Shown piece after piece: positions 16,465-23,658 of a stretch of 64,000 nt of DNA. This stretch comes from an uncultured bacterium (lineage in GTDB: Bacteria; Actinomycetota; Coriobacteriia; Coriobacteriales; Coriobacteriaceae): the NCBI GenBank assembly GCA_905215385.1, contig CAJMPY010000003.1:1-64000 (forward strand). Reading direction: 5' to 3'. The notes under the pieces are model-generated. The model ran no database searches, was not told the origin of the DNA, and saw nothing but the letters and a program-made list of their open reading frames with translations. The position numbers were made by a program, and so were the translations under genes. Each line of letters begins with the position of its first letter. The stretch's first letter is position 1.

Positions 16465-17445
16465 ATGGATCCCAACAAGCGTCCCGACGACATGGTGCGT
16501 ATCACCACTCCCGAACTTGCCCAGGCGTTCATCGAAGAGCAGGTCGCTGCAATCCGCGAGCAGATCGGCGACAAGAAGGTCCTGCTGGCCCTTTCGGGCG
16601 GCGTTGACAGCTCGGTTGTCGCGGCCTTGCTCATCAAGGCCATCGGCAAGCAACTCATCTGCGTGCACGTGAACCACGGCCTGATGCGCAAGGGCGAGAG
16701 CGAGCAGGTCGTCGACGTCTTCAAGAACCAGATGGACGCCAACCTGGTCTATGTTGACGCGACTGATCGCTTCCTGGATAAGCTCGTGGACGTCGAGGAG
16801 CCCGAGGCCAAGCGTAAGATTATCGGCGCCGAGTTCATTCGCGTGTTCGAGGAGGAGGCCCGCAAGGTCGGTGACGAGGTCAGTTTCCTCGCCCAGGGCA
16901 CCATCTACCCCGACATTCTGGAGTCCCAGGACGGCGTGAAGGCTCACCACAACGTGGGTGGTCTACCCGAGGACCTGCAGTTTGAGCTCTGCGAGCCCGT
17001 TAAGCTGCTGTACAAGGACGAGGTGCGCGTCGTGGGTCGCGAGCTCGGCCTGCCCGAGAACATGGTTGAGCGCCAACCGTTCCCCGGCCCCGGCTTGGGC
17101 GTTCGCTGCCTTGGCGCCATCACCCGCGACCGTCTTGAGGCGCTGCGCGAAGCCGACGCCATCGTGCGCGAGGAGATTGACAAGGCAGGTCTGACAATCT
17201 GGCAGTATTTTGCCGTCGTGCCCGACTTCCGCGCCACCGGCGTGCGCGAGGGTAAGCGCGCCTACGACTGGCCCTGCATCATCCGCTGCATCAACACCGT
17301 TGACGTCATGACCGCCGAGGTGCCCGAGCTCGACTGGGCGCTGCTCAAGCGCATTACCGCCCGCGTCACCGCCGAGGTCCCCGGTATCTGCCGCGTGTGC
17401 TACGACCTCACGCCTAAGCCTGTCGGCACGGTCGAGTGGGAGTAA
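16465..17445 (+). CDS. guaA: GMP synthetase ATP-pyrophosphatase subunit (GuaA C-terminal type)
   Basis: A 326-residue protein that matches only the ATP-pyrophosphatase and dimerisation halves of GuaA. The PP-loop is SGGVDSS (residues 44-50); [31 protein letters not shown] and the C-terminal [15 protein letters not shown] are hallmark GuaA segments. It makes GMP from XMP, ATP and ammonia. The glutamine amidotransferase domain that normally precedes the PP-loop in bacterial GuaA (about 190 residues with a Cys nucleophile) is absent; the stop-containing leader leaves no room for it. A separate glutaminase subunit, as in archaea, must exist elsewhere or the enzyme uses free ammonia. An AAAAGGAG site precedes the ATG. 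Confidence 0.92.
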   Translation: MDPNKRPDDMVRITTPELAQAFIEEQVAAIREQIGDKKVLLALSGGVDSSVVAALLIKAIGKQLICVHVNHGLMRKGESEQVVDVFKNQMDANLVYVDATDRFLDKLVDVEEPEAKRKIIGAEFIRVFEEEARKVGDEVSFLAQGTIYPDILESQDGVKAHHNVGGLPEDLQFELCEPVKLLYKDEVRVVGRELGLPENMVERQPFPGPGLGVRCLGAITRDRLEALREADAIVREEIDKAGLTIWQYFAVVPDFRATGVREGKRAYDWPCIIRCINTVDVMTAEVPELDWALLKRITARVTAEVPGICRVCYDLTPKPVGTVEWE

Positions 17446-17479
17446 GCTAACTCAGCTGGTAGGCGACGAGAACTAGCAG

Positions 17480-17510
17480 ATGTGACAAAGGGACAGTCCC
17501 TTTGTCACAT
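17480..17510. repeat. 31-bp palindrome, family copy 1 (perfect)
   Basis: ATGTGACAAAGGGAC, a central A, then its exact reverse complement. It lies 35 bp after the GMP synthetase stop. Copies recur at 23449, 26913, 28765, 28973, 55533, 56750, 59301 and 60526. Confidence 0.95.
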
Positions 17511-17525
17511 CCTCGATATTATGTG

Positions 17526-17570
17526 CGGGATGGTACGCCACGCGGCGTGCCATCCCGTTCGTTATTTTAA
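17526..17570 (+). terminator. Terminator hairpin after guaA, shared with position 23495
   Basis: CGGGATGGTACGCC (17526-17539) pairs with GGCGTGCCATCCCG (17544-17557), followed by TTCGTTATTTT. It overlaps the 3' end of the convergent kinase gene. The same hairpin, with pairing-preserving changes, follows the palindrome at 23449. Confidence 0.75.
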
Positions 17571-18710
17571 TGAGCCGAGTGCGCGAGTGGGAAGAGTCAC
17601 GAGCATGGTCGTTCCGCATGGCGAGCTTTCTTCGACCTCGATGGAGCCGCCGTGGAGTGCGGCAATCTCCCAGACCAGTGCAAGCCCCAGCCCCACGCCG
17701 CCATATGCCCTGCTGCGCGATTTGTCGACGCGAAAGAAGGGCTGGAAGATGCTCGTCTGGTATTGCTCGGGAATGCCCGGCCCCTGGTCGCGCACGCGTA
17801 GCAGCGCGCGGTCGCCTTCGGCGCAGGCGTTGATTTGCACGGTCGAGTTGGGCGCGCTGTAACGTATGGCGTTTTCGGCCAAGTTGAACAGCAGCCGATA
17901 GATTAGCGTATCGCTGCCGATCGTTTGCGCGTCGCCCTCACTTGTAAGCGTGATGTCTTTTTGCTCGGCAAGGGGCGCCAGGTCCGTGAGTACTTCTTCG
18001 ATCATCGGCGCCAGGTCAATCGCATCGTTGCAAGGGACACTGCGCAGCTCGCTCATCTCGAGCAGGGTCTTTGTCATGTGCGTCATCCGCTCGGTCTGCT
18101 CCTGCAGCAGCCCGAGCAGGCTCGCTGTATCGGCGTCGACGTCGGGGTGCTCGGCGCAAAACAGCTCAACCTGGGCCTGCATGAGCGCAAGTGGCGTGCG
18201 CAGCTCGTGCGCCGCATTGCCCGTAAACTGTCTTTGTGCGGAAAATCCCTCGTCAAGGCGGGCAGTCATGTCGTTAAACGACGCGCTGCAGCGCCTGAGT
18301 TCAGAGGGCACGTCCTCGCTGATTTTTGTGTCGGCGAGGTTGTCGGGCCGCACGCTCTCGACTTGTGCCGCAAAGGAGCGCAACGGCTGCAACGCATGCC
18401 CGCTCACAAAGTAGGCCAGGACGCCTCCGAGCAGCGTCACCGCCGCAGTTATATACCAGCTCGTCGCGCCAAACGATTCTTGGGCGTCGTTCACGACGAT
18501 GGTCAGCGCATCGTCGAGCTCTTTGTTTGTCGGGTCAAATGAGCTGGGCGAGGCCGCCTCCACCTTGCCGTGCGCCGATAGTTCATTGCCGATCGAGTCC
18601 ATGTAGCGCATGCCGGAGTAGCCAACCAGGCAATTCATAAGTACGCAGGTCGAACATATCAGCAGTGCCGTCATCAACGTGATGCGCCACTGCAGCGACA
18701 GCCGCTTCAT
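17562..18710 (-). CDS. Sensor histidine kinase (two-component)
   Basis: A 382-residue membrane kinase: TM1 about 10-30, an extracytoplasmic loop to about 83, TM2 about 84-104, then a HAMP-like linker, HisKA with AAHELRTPL (phosphorylated His168), and HATPase_c with NLAENAIRYS, DQGPGIP and GVGLGLALV. The architecture is OmpR-partner type. It overlaps the response-regulator gene by 4 bp (ATGA), so the two are co-translated. The pair is divergent from a redox cassette starting at 19471 and is its probable regulator; related clostridial clusters show the same neighbourhood. The signal is unknown. Confidence 0.92.
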   Translation of the reverse strand: MKRLSLQWRITLMTALLICSTCVLMNCLVGYSGMRYMDSIGNELSAHGKVEAASPSSFDPTNKELDDALTIVVNDAQESFGATSWYITAAVTLLGGVLAYFVSGHALQPLRSFAAQVESVRPDNLADTKISEDVPSELRRCSASFNDMTARLDEGFSAQRQFTGNAAHELRTPLALMQAQVELFCAEHPDVDADTASLLGLLQEQTERMTHMTKTLLEMSELRSVPCNDAIDLAPMIEEVLTDLAPLAEQKDITLTSEGDAQTIGSDTLIYRLLFNLAENAIRYSAPNSTVQINACAEGDRALLRVRDQGPGIPEQYQTSIFQPFFRVDKSRSRAYGGVGLGLALVWEIAALHGGSIEVEESSPCGTTMLVTLPTRALGSLK

Positions 18711-19381
18711 TTGCCGTCCTCCATAACGTAGCCTTCGCCGATTCGGTTGCGGATGGGGTCGTGCCCCAACGCACCGCGCAGCTTTTTTCGCAGCGACGAG
18801 ATATGCACGCGGGTCGCGTTGCTAAAGCTGTTGACGCTGCTGTCCCATACATGCTCGATAAGCTCTTCCTGGCTCACCGGCCGCCCCTGGTTAAGCATCA
18901 GGTATTCCAAGATGCCGGTCTCCTTGCGCGTGAGGGACAGGATCTCGTCGCCCACTGTGGCGAGGCGCGCCTTGGTGTCAAAGCTCAGCGATCCACAGGT
19001 TAGAACAACGTCGCTTTGTGTAAAGCGTCTGAGGGAAAGGCTGCGAATCCTTGCCGCAAGCTCGTCAAGATGAAACGGCTTGGTGAGGTAGTCGTTGGCG
19101 CCCGCATCGAGCCCCGCTACCTTGTCGGAGACCTCGCCACGTGCCGAGAGCACAAGCACCTTGGTCTCACAATCAGCTGTCCTGAGTTGCCTGAGCACGG
19201 TCATGCCGTCGACATGGGGGAGATTGAGGTCGAGCACGACAAGATCAAAGGTCTCGACATCGAGCAGATCGAGGGCCTGCTGCCCGTCGTAGCAGCAGTC
19301 GACGCTATAGGCCAAGTTGCGCAGGCTGCGTGCGATCGCATCGCACAGCGCCCGCTCGTCCTCGATGACCAAGATGCGCAT
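18707..19381 (-). CDS. OmpR/PhoB-family response regulator
   Basis: A 224-residue response regulator. Receiver domain: acidic pair near E7/D8, phosphoacceptor Asp51 in LVVLDLNLP, conserved Lys in NDYLTKPFHLDEL. The C-terminal winged helix (LTRKETGILEYLMLNQGRPV, then VHISSLRKKL) binds DNA. It is first in a two-gene operon with the kinase. It faces the CXXC micro-protein/polyferredoxin/TlpA operon across an 89-bp gap, which likely holds the target promoter. Confidence 0.93.
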   Translation of the reverse strand: MRILVIEDERALCDAIARSLRNLAYSVDCCYDGQQALDLLDVETFDLVVLDLNLPHVDGMTVLRQLRTADCETKVLVLSARGEVSDKVAGLDAGANDYLTKPFHLDELAARIRSLSLRRFTQSDVVLTCGSLSFDTKARLATVGDEILSLTRKETGILEYLMLNQGRPVSQEELIEHVWDSSVNSFSNATRVHISSLRKKLRGALGHDPIRNRIGEGYVMEDGK

Positions 19382-19470
19382 AACGTTCTCCTTGCATAAT
19401 CATTCACGCTTAACACGGATTTTATAGTCGGTATGGTCCAATGGGTCGCGAAACGAAAGGAGTGGTCAGA

Positions 19471-19617
19471 TTGTTCAAAGCGATTAAGCCTGTGGCGCAG
19501 GTGGCTTTGCTGATCGTTGGGGTAGCCATGGTTGGCTTTGGAATTATGCGCGGCGAGGCAGATGCCGTGCTGGCCAAGGCAATCAGGCTGTGCTTGGAGT
19601 GTATCGGAATTGGATAA
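19471..19617 (+). CDS. CD1871A-type CXXC micro-protein
   Basis: A 48-residue protein too short for most gene callers. It starts at TTG with AAAGGAG 9 bp before it and reads as one hydrophobic helix (VALLIVGVAMVGFGIMRGEA) followed by AIRLCLECIGIG, a C-terminal CxxC. Small proteins of exactly this layout (CD1871A family) travel with 4Fe-4S polyferredoxins and TlpA-like proteins in anaerobes. It overlaps the next gene by 8 bp, so translation is coupled. It probably sits in the membrane as a redox partner of that protein (inference). Confidence 0.8.
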   Translation: MFKAIKPVAQVALLIVGVAMVGFGIMRGEADAVLAKAIRLCLECIGIG

Positions 19618-20521
19618 AAGAAAAAACACTGCATCGCATCTTTTAGCGCGATTTCGTGGATTGATTCAGGCGGCGGCGACGCTTGCGACCAATATTCACC
19701 TGCCTAACTTTGCCAAGGGCGGCATCTACCAGGGAGCGGGCAAAGCCGTCTGCGTGCCGGGCCTCAACTGCTACTCGTGTCCAGCGGCCTCGGGTGCGTG
19801 CCCCATCGGGTCGTTTCAGTCGGTGGTGGGCTCGTCTAAGTTTAGCTTCTCGTATTACGTCACCGGAACGCTCATTCTGATCGGCGTGCTGCTGGGACGT
19901 TTTGTATGCGGCTTTTTGTGCCCGTTTGGATGGCTACAAGAGCTTTTGCATAAGATTCCCAGCAAAAAGCTCTCCACGAAAAAGCTCAAGCCGCTCACGT
20001 ACATCAAGTATGCCGTGCTGCTGTTTGCCGTGGTGCTGCTGCCCGTCTTGGTGGTTAACGATGTGGGTATGGGCGACCCGTTCTTTTGCAAGTACATCTG
20101 CCCGCAAGGTGTGCTCGAGGGCGCGATTCCGCTGTCCATCATGAACGTGGGAATCCGCTCCGCGCTGGGAAAGCTCTTTTCCTGGAAGCTCGCGATCCTC
20201 ATTGTGGTTGCGGTGCTGAGCGTGCTGTTCTATCGCCCCTTCTGCAAATGGATTTGCCCCCTCGGCGCATTTTATGCGCTCATGAACAAGGTGTCTTTGC
20301 TGGGGATCCAGGTTGACCAGTGCAAATGCGTCTCGTGCGGCAAGTGCGCCAAGGTGTGTCAAATGGACGTGGACGTTACGCGTACGCCCGACCATGCCGA
20401 GTGCATTCGTTGCGGCAAATGCGTGGGCGCGTGCCCCGTCGATGCTATTAGCTTTCGCTATGGGCTGGGTGTGACGGGCGACAAACCCGCGCAGTCCACG
20501 CAAGCCTGCGAAAACAAATAG
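19610..20521 (+). CDS. Membrane-bound 4Fe-4S polyferredoxin (NapH/YccM-like)
   Basis: A 303-residue protein read from the TTG at 19610 (LDKRKNTASHLL), which overlaps the stop of the micro-protein gene. It carries several membrane helices (YYVTGTLILIGVLLGRF and others), Cys-rich loops (GLNCYSCPAASGACP, CGFLCPFGW, FCKYICPQG, FCKWICPLGA) and two C-terminal ferredoxin clusters (CVSCGKCAKVC, CIRCGKCVGACP). It likely moves electrons across or along the membrane to the TlpA-like lipoprotein encoded next. Longer in-frame extensions would overlap the micro-protein and lack a ribosome site. Confidence 0.88.
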   Translation: MDKRKNTASHLLARFRGLIQAAATLATNIHLPNFAKGGIYQGAGKAVCVPGLNCYSCPAASGACPIGSFQSVVGSSKFSFSYYVTGTLILIGVLLGRFVCGFLCPFGWLQELLHKIPSKKLSTKKLKPLTYIKYAVLLFAVVLLPVLVVNDVGMGDPFFCKYICPQGVLEGAIPLSIMNVGIRSALGKLFSWKLAILIVVAVLSVLFYRPFCKWICPLGAFYALMNKVSLLGIQVDQCKCVSCGKCAKVCQMDVDVTRTPDHAECIRCGKCVGACPVDAISFRYGLGVTGDKPAQSTQACENK

Positions 20522-20556
20522 GTACCTATATAAGTTTCGATATAAACGGAGGAACC

Positions 20557-21519
20557 ATGAAACTGTCAAAAATTGCAGCTCTGTTGATGCTGCCCGTGCT
20601 GGCGCTGACTCTCGCGGCGTGCTCTGCCCCCAAGGGCGACGCGAAGGGTGCTACGAGCGGCGATGCGCAGATTGCCGAGCTCATAGCGCAAAAGCCGTCG
20701 AGTGCCGAGGAGGCGGCCGAGCTGTACCAGCAGCTGCTGCAAAAGGAAAACGAGATCTTTGCGAGCGATAACGCCCTATGGGAAAAGGTGTTCCTTGCGG
20801 CCAACAAAGACACTCCCATGATTGAGGACGGCAAGAACTACGGTGACTTCTTGCTCGATACCATCGAGGGCGCCAAGGATCAGTTTGCGGCTGACGAGCT
20901 TAAGACGCTTAAGGCCGGCGCGCAGCAGGTCAAGGAGATCGAGGACAAGCTCATGGCGCTGGAGAAGGAGTTCCCCGGATGCGGCAGCACGCCCGGCGAG
21001 GGGGAGAGCGTCGATGCCTCGACCGCAGGCATGACTAACGGCGAGAGCGGGGAGACGAAGTTCCCCAGCTTTAAGGGCAAGGACTTGGACGGCAACGATG
21101 TAAACAGCGACGAGCTGTTCTCCAAGAACAAGGTCACCGTCATGAACTTCTGGTTTACCACCTGCAAGCCGTGCGTGGGAGAGCTGGGCGATCTGGAGAA
21201 GCTCAACAAGGAGCTTGCCGAGAAGGGCGGCCAGGTCGTGGGCGTTAATTCCTTTACGCTCGATGGCAACAAAGACGAGGTGGCCGATGCCAAGGACGTG
21301 CTTTCCAAGAAGGGCGTGACGTATAAGAACATCTGGTTTAAGTCGGACAGCGAGGCCGGAAAGTTCACCTCCAACCTGTACTCGTTCCCGACCACCTACG
21401 TGATCGACCAGAACGGTAACATTGTGGGAGAGCCGATCATGGGCGGCATCAACTCCGCTGAGCAGCGCGAGGCGCTCAACAAACTGATCGATCAGGCACT
21501 CGCGAAGAGCGAACAGTAA
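20557..21519 (+). CDS. TlpA-like thioredoxin-fold lipoprotein
   Basis: A 320-residue lipoprotein: signal peptide MKLSKIAALLMLPVLALTLA ending in an AAC lipobox, a helical middle region, and a C-terminal TlpA/AhpC-like thioredoxin fold with MNFWFTTCKPCVGELGDLEK (CxxC redox site) and YSFPTTYVIDQNGNIVGE containing the cis-Pro loop. It is third in the redox operon. Known relatives recycle extracytoplasmic methionine sulfoxide reductase or mature cytochromes; no MsrAB gene is visible here, so the acceptor is unknown. Confidence 0.9.
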   Translation: MKLSKIAALLMLPVLALTLAACSAPKGDAKGATSGDAQIAELIAQKPSSAEEAAELYQQLLQKENEIFASDNALWEKVFLAANKDTPMIEDGKNYGDFLLDTIEGAKDQFAADELKTLKAGAQQVKEIEDKLMALEKEFPGCGSTPGEGESVDASTAGMTNGESGETKFPSFKGKDLDGNDVNSDELFSKNKVTVMNFWFTTCKPCVGELGDLEKLNKELAEKGGQVVGVNSFTLDGNKDEVADAKDVLSKKGVTYKNIWFKSDSEAGKFTSNLYSFPTTYVIDQNGNIVGEPIMGGINSAEQREALNKLIDQALAKSEQ

Positions 21520-21544
21520 GTCCGTGGGACAGACAACTGAAGGG

Positions 21545-21572
21545 GAGTCGCTGGAAACAGCGACTCTTTTTT
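21545..21572 (+). terminator. Rho-independent terminator of the redox operon
   Basis: Perfect 9-bp stem GAGTCGCTG with CAGCGACTC around a GAAA tetraloop, followed by six T. It begins 25 bp after the stop codon of the TlpA-like gene. Confidence 0.95.
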
Positions 21573-21590
21573 CTGCTTCGGGGTAGCATC

Positions 21591-21743
21591 ATGGGTATAC
21601 GTCGAAAGGGCACGCAGCTTTTCGTGCATTGCCCGAGCGGTGCGCGAAGCAACCAAGCTGTGAGTTTTCTTAAGCGTTCCGGGTATGGCAGTGTCAAGAA
21701 TATCGGCGGCATAAGCGGCTACACGGGAAAGGTGGTGCGTTAG
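21591..21743 (+). pseudogene. Rhodanese fragment (C-terminal half only)
   Basis: A 50-codon frame reads LFVHCPSGARSNQAVSFLK, then SVKNIGGISGYTGKVVR, the active-site loop and C-terminal half of a single-domain rhodanese. The usual N-terminal 50 residues are missing, and the start lies 18 bp after a terminator without a clear ribosome site. It ends 2 bp before the CoA-disulfide reductase start. Probably a decayed gene, though a short expressed protein cannot be excluded. Confidence 0.65.
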
Positions 21744-21745
21744 CT

Positions 21746-23437
21746 ATGAAGGTGGTTATCGTTGGAGGCGTCGCGGGCGGCGCATCGGCGGCGGCACGTT
21801 TGCGCAGACTCGACGAGCAGGCCCAAATTGTCATCTTTGAGCGCACGGGTTTTGTATCGTATGCCAATTGTGGGCTTCCGTACTACATTGGCGGCGTGAT
21901 AGAAGAAGAGAGCGCATTGACGCTGCAGTCTCCCAAGGGCTTTTGGGATCGCTTTCGCATTGCGGTCAAGACGAGTCACGAGGTGTTTGCCATCCATCCC
22001 GATTCGCATACGGTCGAGGTTCGCAATATGCTGACGGGCGAGGAATTTGTCGAGACGTATGACAAGCTCATCCTGTCGCCGGGTGCAAAGCCGATCCGCC
22101 CTGCGTTGCCGGGCATCGACTCGGATAAAATCTTTAGCCTACGCACCGTTGAGGACACGCTGCGTATTCACAGCTATGTTCGAGAGCGGCGACCGAGCAG
22201 TGCCGTCGTGATCGGCGGCGGCTTCATTGGCGTCGAGACGGCGGAGAATCTGTGCGAGCTGGGGCTCCAGGTGACCCTTCTGCAGCGTCCCGTCCAGCTT
22301 ATGAACAACCTGGATTACGACATGGCGACCCTTTTGCATACCGAGGTGCGTGAGCACGGTATCGATCTGCGCCTCAAGGCCGATGTGACAGGTTTTGAGG
22401 AAGTTGATGGCCGCGTTGTCACCCATGTTGCGGGCGATGACCCTATCGGAGCCGATATGGTGCTGCTTGCCATTGGCGTGGCACCTGAGAGCCATCTGGC
22501 GCAAGAGGCGGGGCTCGAACTGGGCGTCAAGGGGGCTATTGTGGTCAACGACCGCATGGAGACCTCTGCTGCCGACGTGTATGCCGTGGGCGATGCCGTG
22601 CAGGTCACGCATCAGGTGACCGGCGAGGACGCGGTCATTTCGCTCGCCGGCCCCGCCAACAAGCAGGGGCGTGTCGTCGCCGATGTCATAGCCGGCATGG
22701 ACAGCTGCTACCTCGGATCGTTGGGCTCATCGGTTATCAAGGTATTCGACTTGACGGCGGCAAGCACGGGACTATCCGAAAAGGCGGCACACGCGGCGGG
22801 AATTGACTGCGACAGCGTGGTCCTGTCGCCCGGTTCGCATGCGGGTTATTATCCGGGTGCAACGCCCATGACCATGAAGGTTGTCTTCGAGAAGCAGGGA
22901 TTGCGCCTGCTGGGTGCGCAAATCGTGGGCATCGATGGTGTGGACAAGCGTATCGACGTTCTGGCGACTGCCATCCAGGCAGGCATGCGCGGCGATAGGC
23001 TTAAGGATTTGGACCTAGCATACGCGCCGCCGTATTCATCAGCGAAGGATCCCGTCAATATGGCGGGCTTTATGATCGAGAACCTCAATCGCGGCATACT
23101 GGCGCAGTGGCATTGGGAGGATGAGCCCAACTTGCCACGCGATGGCAGCGTGCAGCTGCTCGATGTTCGTACGGAAGGGGAGTATGAGCGCGGGCATATC
23201 GATGGTTTCGTAAACATTCCCGTCGATGATCTGCGCAATCGCCTGAGCGAGCTCGACCGGGCCAAGCCGGTCTACGTGATTTGCCAGAGCGGCATTCGCA
23301 GCTACATTGCTTGCCGCATTTTGGCGCAGCATGGCTTTGAGTGCTTTAACTTCTCGGGCGGCTATCGCTTCTTTGCAGCCGTGACTGAGGCTCGCCGCGG
23401 CAGCGCTAACGTTATGCCGTGCGGGCTCGAAAAGTAG
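21746..23437 (+). CDS. CoA-disulfide reductase-rhodanese fusion (FAD-dependent)
   Basis: A 563-residue flavoprotein. N-terminal FAD domain VVIVGGVAGGASAAARLRRL, redox Cys42 in FVSYANCGLPYYIGG, NAD(P)-binding VVIGGGFIGVETAENL, FAD-binding VYAVGDAVQV, a dimerisation domain, and a C-terminal rhodanese domain (QLLDVRTEGEYERGHIDGF with active-site ICQSGIRS). This is the CoADR-Rhd architecture, which reduces CoA persulfide/polysulfide or CoA disulfide with NAD(P)H. It may keep cytoplasmic thiols reduced or use sulfur as an electron sink. A rhodanese fragment precedes it. Confidence 0.93.
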   Translation: MKVVIVGGVAGGASAAARLRRLDEQAQIVIFERTGFVSYANCGLPYYIGGVIEEESALTLQSPKGFWDRFRIAVKTSHEVFAIHPDSHTVEVRNMLTGEEFVETYDKLILSPGAKPIRPALPGIDSDKIFSLRTVEDTLRIHSYVRERRPSSAVVIGGGFIGVETAENLCELGLQVTLLQRPVQLMNNLDYDMATLLHTEVREHGIDLRLKADVTGFEEVDGRVVTHVAGDDPIGADMVLLAIGVAPESHLAQEAGLELGVKGAIVVNDRMETSAADVYAVGDAVQVTHQVTGEDAVISLAGPANKQGRVVADVIAGMDSCYLGSLGSSVIKVFDLTAASTGLSEKAAHAAGIDCDSVVLSPGSHAGYYPGATPMTMKVVFEKQGLRLLGAQIVGIDGVDKRIDVLATAIQAGMRGDRLKDLDLAYAPPYSSAKDPVNMAGFMIENLNRGILAQWHWEDEPNLPRDGSVQLLDVRTEGEYERGHIDGFVNIPVDDLRNRLSELDRAKPVYVICQSGIRSYIACRILAQHGFECFNFSGGYRFFAAVTEARRGSANVMPCGLEK

Positions 23438-23448
23438 CGCGCATTGGA

Positions 23449-23479
23449 ATGTGACAAAGTGACAGCCTCTTTGTCGCAT
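23449..23479. repeat. 31-bp palindrome, family copy 2 (degenerate)
   Basis: Aligns to the copy at 17480 with a few mismatches, mostly in one arm. It starts 12 bp after the CoADR-Rhd stop codon and is followed by the same kind of hairpin as at 17526. Confidence 0.8.
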
Positions 23480-23494
23480 CGGGGATGTTATATG

Positions 23495-23536
23495 CGGGAT
23501 GGTGCGCCATGCGGCGTGCTGTCCCGTTCGTTTTTT
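23495..23536 (+). terminator. Terminator hairpin after the CoADR-Rhd gene
   Basis: CGGGATGGTGCGCC (23495-23508) pairs with GGCGTGCTGTCCCG (23513-23526) using several G-U pairs, followed by TTCGTTTTTT. Homologous in sequence and position to 17526-17570. Confidence 0.8.
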
Positions 23537-23658
23537 GGCGCGGTTCGTTACATTCCTCACTGGTATCGGCCAAAAATGAGGATAGAGTAGGACAAGCGCG
23601 CCGAACGTGAACGGCGGGGGAGCGGGCGAGCGCGCCCGCGCGAGAGAGGTTGCCGTCC

